Below are positions 41,871-51,857 of a stretch of 64,000 bases of DNA, in pieces; the first letter of the stretch is position 1, and each line of letters opens with the position of its first letter. The translations under genes were made by a program, and so were the position numbers. The notes beneath the pieces are model-generated. The model was not told where the DNA came from. It ran no database searches and worked only from the letters and a program-made list of their open reading frames with translations. The stretch is from Plumapathes pennacea (Eukaryota; Cnidaria; Anthozoa; Antipatharia; Myriopathidae). Where the stretch lies: contig OZ038469.1 in assembly GCA_964036295.1 (NCBI GenBank), positions 620,001 through 684,000 of the forward strand. Direction: 5' to 3'.

Positions 41871-44753
41871 ATGGACGCTCCTGATGTTTGCAGCCCACAA
41901 ATTCACACATTATACAATGAAACAGAGCAGCAGGACAGCAAAGATGTCAACCAAGATACACACGAAAATAAGGAAAAAAATAATTCAATTTCATCTCGTG
42001 TAAAGTAAGTCTTTTCATAGCAACAGACAGCAGTGTTAACAACATATAGACAGATAGTATGTACCGTGAGAGGGACTGAGACCCAGATTTCTCTGTTCTG
42101 TGTGCAAGACAAAAGATCACGAGGTCGAGTTGACAAAAGGACCCTAAGTACAAAGGTATTGCCAAAAGTTGAAAATGCTAAAACTATTCTAATAATCAAG
42201 TAACAGTACAAAAAAGGAGTCAGCAGAGGGTATCAGATGTTGATTGTTCAAAGTTACTGTCATGAATAAACATGCATGTGAAATACAATACATTACTAGT
42301 AATACCTGTTGCCTGTTTCGCGTGTTCGTTGGTTCTGTGTTCCATTGTATGACTGTGTTTCATCTTGCAGTTAATCTGTGTAATACAACTGGCTTTAGTG
42401 TAAGACAACCACTCTAACTTGTACTCAAACATCATGCCAAGTACAATGGCCAACTCTAGTCTTGTTACAAATTACCGGCTTCCGTTTGCCTTCGTATCAA
42501 GACTGAACCTGCTGAAGTGTTACAACACTGAATGAACCCAATGTAACAAACAAACAGTACAATGCAGTTCGTGCCACAAAAGTCAAAGGCTTTACATTAC
42601 CGCACAATGCCGTCACTGTAAACAATGCAGCACCGATTTTCTCCACGTATGAACACTGTTTTCATTTCGAATTCACGATCAAGAGTCACACATACTCCGA
42701 CAAAACATGAAACCAGCGCAGAAACACATCCGAAGGAAAAAAGGCGTCAGTGAAAAAAGAGCGCCCAATCAATCAGCGTGTGCCATTTCTCGACCCCAAC
42801 AAACAAGCAAAAATCGGCTACAAGAGATGGCTAAAAGGAACGAGTCATCACTGCACGGGAACGAATCATCACTCCATGGGAACCAATCATCACTGCACGG
42901 GAACGAATCATCACTGCACGGGAACGAATCATCACTGCACGGGAACGAATCATCACTGCACGGGAACGAATCATCACTGCACGGGAACGAATCATCACTG
43001 CACGGGAACGAATCATCACTGCATGGGAACGAATCAGCACAGCACGGGAATGAATCAGCACTGCAAGGGAACGAATCATCACTGCACGGGAACGAATCAT
43101 CACAGCACGGGAACGAATCATCACAGCACGGGAACGAATCATCACTGCACGGGAACGAATCATCATTGCACGGGAACGAATCATCACAGCACGGGAACGA
43201 ATCATCACAGCACGGGAACGAATCATCACTGCACGGGAACGAATCATCACAGCACGGGAACGAATCATCACAGCACGGGAACGAATCAGCACTGCACGGG
43301 AACGAATCATCACTGCACGGGAACGAATCATCACTGCACGGGAACGAATCATCACTGCACGGGAACGAATCATCACAGCACGGGAACGAATCATCACAGC
43401 ACAGGAACGAATCATCACTGCACGGGAACGAATCATCACAGCACGGGAACGAATCATCACAGCACGGGAACGAATCATCAATGCACGGGAACGAATCATC
43501 ACAGCACGGGAACGAATCATCACAGCACGGGAACGAATCATCACAGCACGGGAACGAATCATCACTGCACGGGAACGAATCATCACAGCACGGGAACGAA
43601 TCATCACTGCACGGGAACGAATCATCACAGCACGGGAACGAATCATCACTGCACGGGAACGAATCATCACAGCACGGGAACGAATCATCACAGCACGGGA
43701 ACGAATCATCACTGCACGGGAACGAATCATCACAGCACGGGAACGAATCAGCACTGCACGGGAACGAATCATCACAGCACGGGAACGAATCATCACTACA
43801 CGGGAACGAATCATCACAGCACGGGAACGAATCATCACAGCACGGGAACGAATCATCACAGCACGGGAACGAATCATCACTGCACGGGAACGAATCATCA
43901 CAGCACGGGAACGAATCATCACAGCACGGGAACGAATCATCACAGCACGGGAACGAATCATCACAGCACGGGAACGAATCATCACTGCACGGGAACGAAT
44001 CATCACAGCACGGGAACGAATCATCACAGCACGGGAACGAATCATCACTGCACGGGAACGAATCATCACTGCACGGGAATGAATCATCACAGCACGGGAA
44101 CGAATCATCACAGCACGGGAACGAATCATCACTGCACGGGAACGAATCATCACAGCACGGGAACGAATCAGCACTGCACGGGAACGAATCATCACAGCAC
44201 GGGAACGAATCATCACTGCACGGGAACGAATCATCACAGCACGGGAACGAATCATCACAGCACGGGAACGAATCATCACAGCACGGGAACGAATCATCAC
44301 TGCACGGGAACGAATCATCACAGCACGGGAACGAATCATCACAGCACGGGAACGAATCATCACAGCACGGGAACGAATCATCACAGCACGGGAACGAATC
44401 ATCACTGCACGGGAACGAATCATCACAGCACGGGAACGAATCATCACAGCACGGGAACGAATCATCACAGCACGGGAACGAATCATCACTGCACGGGAAC
44501 GAATCATCACAGCACGGGAACGAATCATCACAGCACGGGAACGAATCATCACTGCACGGGAACGAATCATCACTGCACGGGAACGAATCATCACTGCACG
44601 GGAACGAATCATCACAGCACGGGAACGAATCATCACTGCACGGGAACGAATCATCACAGCACGGGAACGAATCATCACAGCACGGGAACGAATCATCACT
44701 GCACGGGAACGAATCATCACAGCACGGTAACCGCCCGGAGGCTGCTATCGTGA
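41871..44753 (+). CDS. Possible spliced gene whose second coding exon runs into the 21-bp minisatellite
   Basis: The first exon opens with ATG at 41871 (MDAPDVCSPQIHTLYNET...), after the acceptor at 41860, and ends at a donor (AAA|GTAAGT) at 42004 in phase 2. An acceptor at 42721 would join in frame to a lysine-rich stretch (VKKERPINQRVPFLDPNKQ, then AKIGYKRWLKG) that continues as about 90 copies of a GTNHHS/C-type heptapeptide and stops at 44753, giving about 721 residues. The 21-bp repeat has no stop in most frames, so an open frame here is expected by chance. I cannot say whether it is translated. No family is recognised. Confidence 0.22.
42837..44726 (+). repeat. 21-bp minisatellite A (about 90 copies)
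   Basis: The unit is gggaacgaatcatcacagcac, with a common ctg-for-cag variant and a few other single-base variants. The order of variants from about 43650 to 44050 recurs 420 bp (20 units) later, showing a block duplication. Because 21 is a multiple of three and the unit lacks stops, long open frames appear in several of the six frames; they are by-products of the repeat unless expression is shown. Confidence 0.97.
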
Positions 44754-46175
44754 TGAGAGACGATTCCATCACGGTGAGAGACGATTCCATCACGGTGAGA
44801 GACGATTCCATCACGGTGAGAGACGATTCCATCACGGTGAGAGACGATTCCATCACGGTGAGAGACGATTCCATCACGGTGAGAGGCGATTCCATCACGG
44901 TGAGAGGCGATTCCATCACGGTGAGAGGCGATTCCATCACGGTGAGAGGCGATTCCATCACGGTGAGAGGCGATTCCATCACGGTGAGAGGCGATTCCAT
45001 CACGGTGAGAGGCGATTCCATCACGGTGAGAGGCGATTCCATCACGGTGAGAGGCGATTCCATCACGGTGAGAGGCGATTCCATCACGGTGAGAGGCGAT
45101 TCCATCACGGTGAGAGGCGATTCCATCACGGTGAGAGGCGATTCCATCACGGTGAGAGGCGATTCCATCACGGTGAGAGGCGATTCCATCACGGTGAGAG
45201 GCGATTCCATCACGGTGAGAGGCGATTCCATCACGGTGAGAGGCGATTCCATCACGGTGAGAGGCGATTCCATCACGGTGAGAGGCGATTCCATCACGGT
45301 GAGAGGCGATTCCATCACGGTGAGAGGCGATTCCATCACGGTGAGAGGCGATTCCATCACGGTGAGAGGCGATTCCATCACGGTGAGAGGCGATTCCATC
45401 ACGGTGAGAGGCGATTCCATCACGGTGAGAGGCGATTCCATCACGGTGAGAGGCGATTCCATCACGGTGAGAGGCGATTCCATCACGGTGAGAGGCGATT
45501 CCATCACGGTGAGAGGCGATTCCATCACGGTGAGAGGCGATTCCATCACGGTGAGAGGCGATTCCATCACGGTGAGAGGCGATTCCATCACGGTGAGAGG
45601 CGATTCCATCACGGTGAGAGGCGATTCCATCACGGTGAGAGGCGATTCCATCACGGTGAGAGACGATTCCATCACGGTGAGAGACGATTCCATCACGGTG
45701 AGAGACGATTCCATCACGGTGAGAGACGATTCCATCACGGTGAGAGACGATTCCATCACGGTGAGAGACGATTCCATCACGGTGAGAGACGATTCCATCA
45801 CGGTGAGAGACAATTCCATCACAGTGAGAGACGATTCCATCACGGTGAGAGACAATTCCATCACGGTGAGAGACAATTCCATCACGGTGAGAGACGATTC
45901 CATCAGGGTGAGAGACGATTCCATCACGGTGAGAGACGATTCCATCAGGGTGAGAGATGATTACATCATGGTGAGAGACGATTACAACAGGGTGTGAGGC
46001 TGTCACATTATGGTGAGAGACGGTCACATCAGGGTGTGAGGCGGTCACATCAGGGTGAGAGATGGTCACATCAGGGTGCAAGACTGTCACAGTAGGGTGA
46101 GAAACAGTCACATCAGGGTGTCAAGCAGTCACAGCATGGTGGGAATTGGTCACAGCAGGGTGAAAGGTGGTCACA
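44753..46175 (+). repeat. 21-bp minisatellite B (about 59 copies plus degenerate tail)
   Basis: The unit is gattccatcacggtgagaga/gc. The first six copies carry gac, a middle block of about 37 copies carries ggc, and the later copies return to gac with increasing changes. After about 45990 roughly eight decayed copies (ggtcacatcagggtgagag type) continue to about 46175. The period equals that of minisatellite A, and both share an acgaWtc-catcac core, so the two may descend from one ancestral repeat. Confidence 0.96.
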
Positions 46176-46743
46176 GAAGGTCTTAATCTTGACTTGCCAA
46201 AGGCAGACCAAGTTTAAAATTTTTTTATCAAGAATTGGCTCACGCTGATTGTTTGGGGCGCTGGTCAGTCCCTTTTCTGCCATGAATACTGCCATGAGTA
46301 ACAAATATGAATGACGTATTGAAATCAGTGACACAATATGCAATAAAAACTCTGCATGGTACTGCATTGTTTGCTCTGATACAATTAAAGGGTAAGAAAA
46401 TCTGTCTAATAATATATAATATATAATATATAATATGTCCAAATTTTGGCTTATGTGTTTTACAGCTTCAAACTGTGACTGTTTCTGTCACCATAGCTTG
46501 GCTCACTGCTATGAAATGAAACCACTATTGAAAGAAATGGTGTTGTTGTTGTTGTACTGAAGTGGAGTCTAAAATAAACTTAGATCTGAGCCAAGTCTGC
46601 AGCTGGATGCTAGCTAATCAGCTTACTATGAAAATAAAGAAATCCAGATTTATGGTAATTATTGGTGGTAGTGCCCAGCTTAGCAAGGTAGACTCCATCA
46701 TAATTTCTACTGACAGCAACCTGGGTATAGATATATTATGAAA

Positions 46744-47139
46744 GTCAAATGTTGACACAGCAAAACTAAGGAACTGACTGTTAGAGTCTAGCTTGCAATA
46801 AGCAAGCATGCCTCTCTCAAAACTAATAATAAAAAAAGACTTTACTTATCTTTTGTAACTCTTGTGTTTTGCTTCTGGGCCGGTGGACTTGGGCAATAAT
46901 TCGTCAGGTAGTTGTCCTCCTCTAAGATAAATAACAGGATTGCACGTCACTACTGAATAGGCCCTCTGCAGCAGGGTGGTGAGAAATATGCCAAAATTTG
47001 GAAGTCAAATGTTTACACAGCAAGACTGATGAACTTGCCGATAGAGTCTAGCTTGCATAAGCAAGCATGCCTCTCTTAAAAACAATTACTTTATTTATCT
47101 TTTATAATTGTTGTGTTTTACTTTTGGGCTGGTGGATTT
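46744..47139 (-). repeat. Partial direct duplication containing an exon-like sequence
   Basis: Sequence from about 46744 to 46895 recurs, diverged, at about 47005-47139, including agagtctagcttgca and aagcaagcatgcctctct. On the minus strand the first copy contains an acceptor (ATCTTAG|AG at 46921) and a frame reading GGQLPDELLPKSTGPEAKHK to a TAA at 46846. The second copy keeps only the end of that frame (KSTSPKVKHNNYKR, stop) before the MITE at 47140 cuts it off. I do not recognise the peptide. Confidence 0.45.
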
Positions 47140-47274
47140 GACTACATGCTGTCCAATTTGGAAGTAATTGGATGAGAAAAAATTCCAAGGACTGCCAATA
47201 TGCAACCTGGTCCAATTTGACAGTCAGAGGAATTTTTTGAATTTAGTTATTTCCAAATTGGACAGAATGTAGTC
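47140..47274. mobile_element. 135-bp MITE with 24-bp terminal inverted repeats
   Basis: The left end (gactacatgctgtccaattt, then ggaa) and the reverse complement of the right end match at 23 of 24 positions. The interior is unrelated and non-coding. It directly adjoins the truncated exon-like copy described above. Confidence 0.75.
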
Positions 47275-47409
47275 TGGTTATGTGTTACTTATATTGTACA
47301 TGAGCAACTAAATAATAACTGTTGTTTGTAGAGACATTTATTGTATTTTTCAAACTTCCAATTAATCCCTAATTCGGCTATAAATGGTCAAGGATTCTGT
47401 CAGAAAAAA

Positions 47410-47515
47410 CCCCTGACCCTGTTCCAGAGCCAGACGAAACGAAAAATATACCCCTGTTTCAGATAGAAACGGTGATTTGTATACCCTGTTCCAAACTCCA
47501 GTATACCCACCCCTG
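47410..47515. repeat. Short relative of the taccctatttcagacc element
   Basis: Three diverged copies of the motif (accctgttccagagcc, acccctgtttcagat and accctgttccaaact) occur here. It is a smaller version of the element at 37175-37595. Confidence 0.45.
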
Positions 47516-47939
47516 GTATTCTGACTTGCCAAAATACTGCACGACTCGTAAATTTAATCGGTATCTACATAATAAACAGCCGCACTCCACGTGCTGTATT
47601 TGAGGTCGCCACTGTGTCCCAATCCAAGCAATTTCATTATATTAACGATCAGCGCCCCTTACTGATTTGCCTTGTGCAAATAGTCTTATTGTTTACCGTC
47701 AGATTGCCGCTATTGTTATTGTCTTATGACAAACTACTGCACGGAAATTAAATAACTTACTTGATTTCAATCAAAGCGATTGCCGTATAAAATGTGGTCC
47801 TCTTATGGTGGTAGAAAGAATATTACGCTGCCTTGTAGTCTTACCTCCTGCTCGTGTGAAGTCATGGTACATCGCTGCACGTTGACGTTTTCAGTCTTGC
47901 AAATTTAAATACACTTCTCTCTACATCCGCCATTGTTGT

Positions 47940-48175
47940 TCAGTATTTTCCTCCATATACTTGTGCCTTTGAGGAGTTCACGATTCGGTCACATGTGGGA
48001 CATACATCACGTCGAGCGCTGTTGTGGAGCAAAATATCGGCTCCATCTGACACATCCGGCTGCAAAATTCGTCCATTTTCCAGCGAACTCTCGTTTGACT
48101 TCTGGAGGTTAACACATACAGCAAGGTCGAAGAGTTCAAGCAACTTTCTCTCTTCGACGCAAGCCGTTCCGCCAT
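47940..48175 (-). pseudogene. Frameshifted short ORF with a CxxC motif
   Basis: On the minus strand AAAATGGCGG starts a frame at 48175 (MAERLASKRE). A one-base shift within gaaagttgc leads into a second frame (LLELFDLAVCVNLQKSNESS, then SARRDVCPTCDRIVNSSK) that stops at 47940. The CPTC pair may be half of a zinc-binding site. It has the same look as the ORF at 36229: an ATGGCGG start, no intron and a frame break. Family and function are unknown. Confidence 0.35.
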
Positions 48176-48289
48176 TTTGAATATTACCCAGAATTCGTCA
48201 AAGCTTCAATCCCCGTTGAAGCCTGGGGATGACTGTGATGTTCGCGGTAGCAATTGAATCAGACCTTTTAGCAAGTAGAGGCAAATCCA

Positions 48290-48450
48290 TCTAAGGCAGA
48301 CACCCTCGGGACCAGCTCCAACTGTTCGTTTTAGAGAGATGTCCGTCTCTTAAAGAGAGTTCAGTTGTAGCCTATGTGTGGCTGTTTCCCATCCTCGTCT
48401 GGCATAGACCACTCTTGCCAGGTGTCCCAATTAGAGAGTTGTCCGTCGTC
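48290..48450. mobile_element. Decayed pogo/Tigger-like MITE fragments
   Basis: The sequence contains ctaaggcagacaccctcggg, an inverted ccaactgttcgttttagaga and gagagttcagttgtagcc, which resemble the ends of the element at 6383-6481 and the HECTD1-intron fragments at 55.15-55.35 kb. The boundaries are not clear. Confidence 0.35.
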
Positions 48451-48959
48451 CTAATTTTAAACTTGAGTGACGAGTCTGTGTTTTGAGTTGTTTGGCTTAA
48501 TATTTTCAAGCGCTGCACAGACTTTGAGAACTAAATTTGCTGTTGTTTCCGTACGGCTCTTTTGCAATAGCCTGCGAAACAGGCCCTTGTGTAGCGTCCG
48601 TTGGCCGCGCTCAGTTGTCCGCACGTGGTCGGCAAGAGGGGTTGTGTAGCGTCCGAACAGGGGAATACAAGGGCCTGCAATCAGCTCTTATGCAAATGAA
48701 TTCAGCCCCCGAATTAATTTTGACAACCTGTCACAAAACCGACCAATCAGAAACGCACCGGAAATGTTCCCACGGTTGATCGAGCTGTCAAAACAAATTC
48801 TCTCGTGCGCACGTGTGCAGACGTTGTAACCGCATTTTCCCAAGCAAAATTTCACGCGTTGAATATCCATGGATACATCAAAAAGAACAAAAGAAAAGCC
48901 CGTGACATGTACCGAGATGAAAAGCAAGGTTTTTCAGAGCCCGAAGATGACCAGACCAA

Positions 48960-49514
48960 TCAGAGAGTTGCGGTTTTATCGGATGATCTCAAACATGTCA
49001 AAATTAGCATTTTTAACAACTGCTGGAACCAATTCTGTGGCCTTGGAAGCATCCAAACCGTTCTTGGAGCTTGAGCTGCAACACGCCCGGTGACTTCGCG
49101 AAAGCAGCGAATAATAATTTCAGACAAGCGGATGAACTGGCGGCGTCTCATTCTTATTCTCCTCCTCCTCAGTAAAAGTACTTGGCTAATCAACACATTG
49201 AACTTATTTCGGTGGCAGAGAAGGACAAACAAAATCGACAGCAGACCACCTATGGCTCTCAAATCCTCCGGCTCCATCTTAAAATAGAATTCCCGCCAAA
49301 AAAAATTATTTTCGTAAGGATGATCAAATAGCACCCAAGACTGGAACTGGAACGTATTATTTGTAAATTTTGCCATCAATCTCTTCAACTGTGTTGAAGA
49401 AACTTTATACGTGGCACAGTAAAACAGTTTATGTTCCTCGTCTACCATCATGTCAAAGACATCCTTCCCCATGATGGTTGCGTTAAATGTCATGGTTTTT
49501 GCAGTAGTCTTCAA
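48960..49514 (-). pseudogene. ORF resembling the N-terminal part of a PIF/Harbinger-type protein
   Basis: The 184-codon frame contains a hydrophobic segment (LLSILFVLLCHRNKFNVLIS), an arginine-rich run (LLLRRRRIRMRRRQFIRLSE) and APRTVWMLPRPQNWFQQLL. The last stretch recalls the sequence that precedes the DDE domain in Harbinger/HARBI1-like proteins; this is from memory of the family pattern, without alignment. At an AAAA run near 49015 another frame (NANFDMFEIIR, stop) fits the pattern better, suggesting a frameshift, and no DDE catalytic domain follows. The upstream part (MGKDVFDMMVDEEHKLFYCA) is unrecognised. It is probably a truncated transposon-derived ORF. Confidence 0.35.
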
Positions 49515-49559
49515 TCCTCGTTCGTCGTTCTTGCTGAATTTCTTCCATTCTATTATCTC

Positions 49560-50810
49560 CGTCGGAACTTGTCTCTGCGATAGATTTTGTCTGTGTTTTA
49601 AAAAAATAGAGAATGGGCTTACTTAATCAAGATGGTGAACTCGCCTCTGCTTTGCGCCGCGGCTTGTAAAATCATCTTCATGCAGTTGAAGCTGTAATCC
49701 GAACATGAAAACAACATGACCAGACTAAAACAAATAGCGTCTTGTTATAATGTTTATATCATTTTTACAGTACTTCCTTTGAAAGAGAAATTGATTACAA
49801 GTGATATTTTTAAACTCTCACCTTGCTTGAGAGTGGTGTTCCAAACGTCTCTTCATGTGGGACTGGATAAAGAAAGTAGTAATACGGATTGGCGTAATGT
49901 ACGTAGAGATTTGTATAGAAAGCGGTTTTTGGCTAGTTGAAAGTTATTTTACAAAAGCAGCATAACACGCTTGTAAACCGGCTGTCTACATTTTACGTTT
50001 CGCATTTTACATTTTACAATACAAGACAAGCGTGCGATTGCCTTATGGCTACCGAAAGGCCCAACTTTTTTCCAATCTTTCCTAACGTTTGGCACGGAAT
50101 TACTGAATAACCTCTGATCGCGAATTATCCTTGGCCAAAGCATTTGCGCATCACTAATTAAACTTAACACTGCATTCTCTCAAGCCACTTCATACTGTCA
50201 AGGTAAATTATTGCCAAACAACATAGATTGTCAGTTGCCGCATGCAATGTTCATGCTTTGTCACTGCCGGTAATGAAATGTTAAATCAGGGTTTGGTGTG
50301 TATAAATTGTTAATTATAAACTCCGTACAACATTTTGGAACTGATATACTTCTAAGAAAAAAAAAGTGTCACTGTTGTGTTAAAAGCGGCTGTTACAAGG
50401 TTTGCCAGGACTATCCAGCTAACCGATTGAACTAAAGTACCACTGTTATTTCAATCACCTTTTCAGTGGGACTATATCGATAGAGTAGTTTGATTACAGA
50501 GGTGGTTCTCAATCATGGTCGGTCAACTTTTATAAAAATAATTCCTCTAACAGAAACAAAACACGACTTAGAACGCTACACTGAGGAACCGCGGCAAGTA
50601 ATAGGGTGTCGACGCTTTTTGTGCAAAGCGTTGCGAAAAGTAGATTGTTCTACTTTCCCTTCAACTTGTCTCGCAAATTTTCGTTGCATTGCGAGTTGTA
50701 ACAAAGGCGTATTACAATCATGCGCAGGTTCAGTTCTGCAACTTGTTTAGCGTAAGTATAAATAACTAGTTAGGTGATTAGTAATTTCGCATCAAGCTGA
50801 GATTCAAGTT
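49560..50810. other. Right part of the inserted block, no gene recognised
   Basis: I found no exon chain, RNA gene or terminal repeat here. The last bases before the satellite are gagattcaagtt, with no match to the left end of the block. Confidence 0.5.
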
Positions 50811-51510
50811 AAAAACTATGCAAACTTCGTCGGCATAGTCCCAGGAACGTTTCCTGAAAGTTTCATGCGATTCTGAGATGGTTGAAAAATCTTGGAATTT
50901 TGACAAAATACTAAGGCTATAGCACAGGGTTTTTGCCGATTTTGGCCAAAAATTGAAAACTCTTGAAACTTTCAGGAAACCTTCCTTAGACTATAAGAAG
51001 ACTTTTTGCAATACATTTTCCTTATCTATCTTCATCCGTTGCCGAGATATAAGAGCTTAACTCGATCGAAAGGTGTGATGAATAATTAGTGCATGATTTG
51101 CTGTAATTTTCTCTAATTTCTCACGACGCGTGGGCTAAAAGTTTACAAAAACTATGTAAAATCCGTCGGCATAGTCCCAGGAACGTTTCCTGAAAGTTTC
51201 ATGCGATTCTGAGATGGTTGAAAAATCTTGGAATTTTGACAAAATACTAAGGCTATAGCACAGGGTTTTTTGCCGATTTTGGCCAAAAATTGAAAACTCT
51301 TGAAACTTTCAGGAAACCTTCCTTGGACTATAACAAGACTTTTTGCAATACATTTGCTTTATCTATCTTCATCTGTTGCGGAGATATAAGAGCTTAAACT
51401 CTGCTCCTTTGCTCGAAAGGTGTGATGTTTTAATTAGTGCGTGATTTGATCTAATTTCTCACGACGCGCGCGCTAAAAGTTTACAAAAACTATGCAAAAC
51501 CTGTCGGCAT
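50811..51510 (-). repeat. Right-hand remnant of the 337-bp satellite (two units)
   Basis: Two inverted-orientation units continue the monomer broken at 36114. The second is diverged and ends in gtcggcatag before unrelated sequence. Near 51430 it carries the form aattaaaacatcacac (read on the other strand), which also occurs at the extreme left edge of the forward array (about 15785) but not in the core units. Confidence 0.93.
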
Positions 51511-51596
51511 AGTGCGAGCGGGAGGAGGGGCGAGTGCAGGAATTGTTTCGGGAGCCACAGCGGGAACAAGAGAGATGAAACTTTTAAACTTCGATA

Positions 51597-51602
51597 TTTA
51601 AT
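51597..51602 (-). terminator. Candidate HECTD1 polyadenylation signal (ATTAAA)
   Basis: About 255 bp past the HECTD1 stop codon the minus strand reads ATTAAA, a common variant signal. I found no AATAAA between the stop codon and the satellite edge at about 51510. Cleavage here would place the transcript end within roughly 100 bp of the satellite. Confidence 0.35.
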
Positions 51603-51857
51603 TTGTGTGGTGGACCTAAATATATGAAGTGAGTTAATTTAAAACCTAACTAGTAGCATGAAAAATAGAAAAATTAGACAAAGGCACTATGGGCCAGAAA
51701 ACAAAAGTTTGCAGTGATTAAACATTTCCTAGGGCAGTGTCTTTTTCTGGATGAAATCTTGGTGGCGAACTGTTTTCATTGTCAGACTGATCCACTATCA
51801 AATACAGAATTTCGTTCGCAGTTCCACAGCTTCGGTTTTTTCCAATGTAACTTGTTC

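Larger units (their letters stand above)
36115..50810. mobile_element. 14.7-kb block inserted precisely within a satellite monomer
   Basis: The satellite on the left ends ...ggctaaaagtttac at 36114 and resumes at 50811 with aaaaactatgcaaac. Joined, these give an uninterrupted monomer with no base missing or duplicated. The intervening sequence is unrelated to the satellite. Its ends (gttgtggccaac... and ...gagattcaagtt) show no clear terminal inverted repeats and no target duplication, so the mechanism is unknown. The block carries the decayed ORFs, exon relics and minisatellites listed below. A large mobile element, a captured segment placed by recombination, or an assembly misjoin within the satellite are all possible. 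Confidence 0.45.

Noticed and set aside
42707..45997. Very long plus-strand open frame (1,096 codons; NESSLHG and DDSITVR repeats) as a gene
   Set aside because: The 21-bp units lack stops in most of the six frames, and equally long frames run on the minus strand. The frame is a by-product of the minisatellites unless transcription is shown; a spliced alternative in another frame is listed at low confidence.
42769..46111. Minus-strand open frames of 464 to 1,058 codons across the minisatellites
   Set aside because: Same reason: stop-free 21-bp repeats, with no splice signals or non-repeat domain supporting them.
42837..46175. CRISPR-like array
   Set aside because: The 21-bp units are directly contiguous with no unique spacers, and the genome is animal.
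36115..50810. Helitron insertion
   Set aside because: Absence of a target duplication fits, but the ends do not read TC...CTRR with a 3' hairpin and the site is C|A, not A|T; no Rep/helicase coding sequence was seen.
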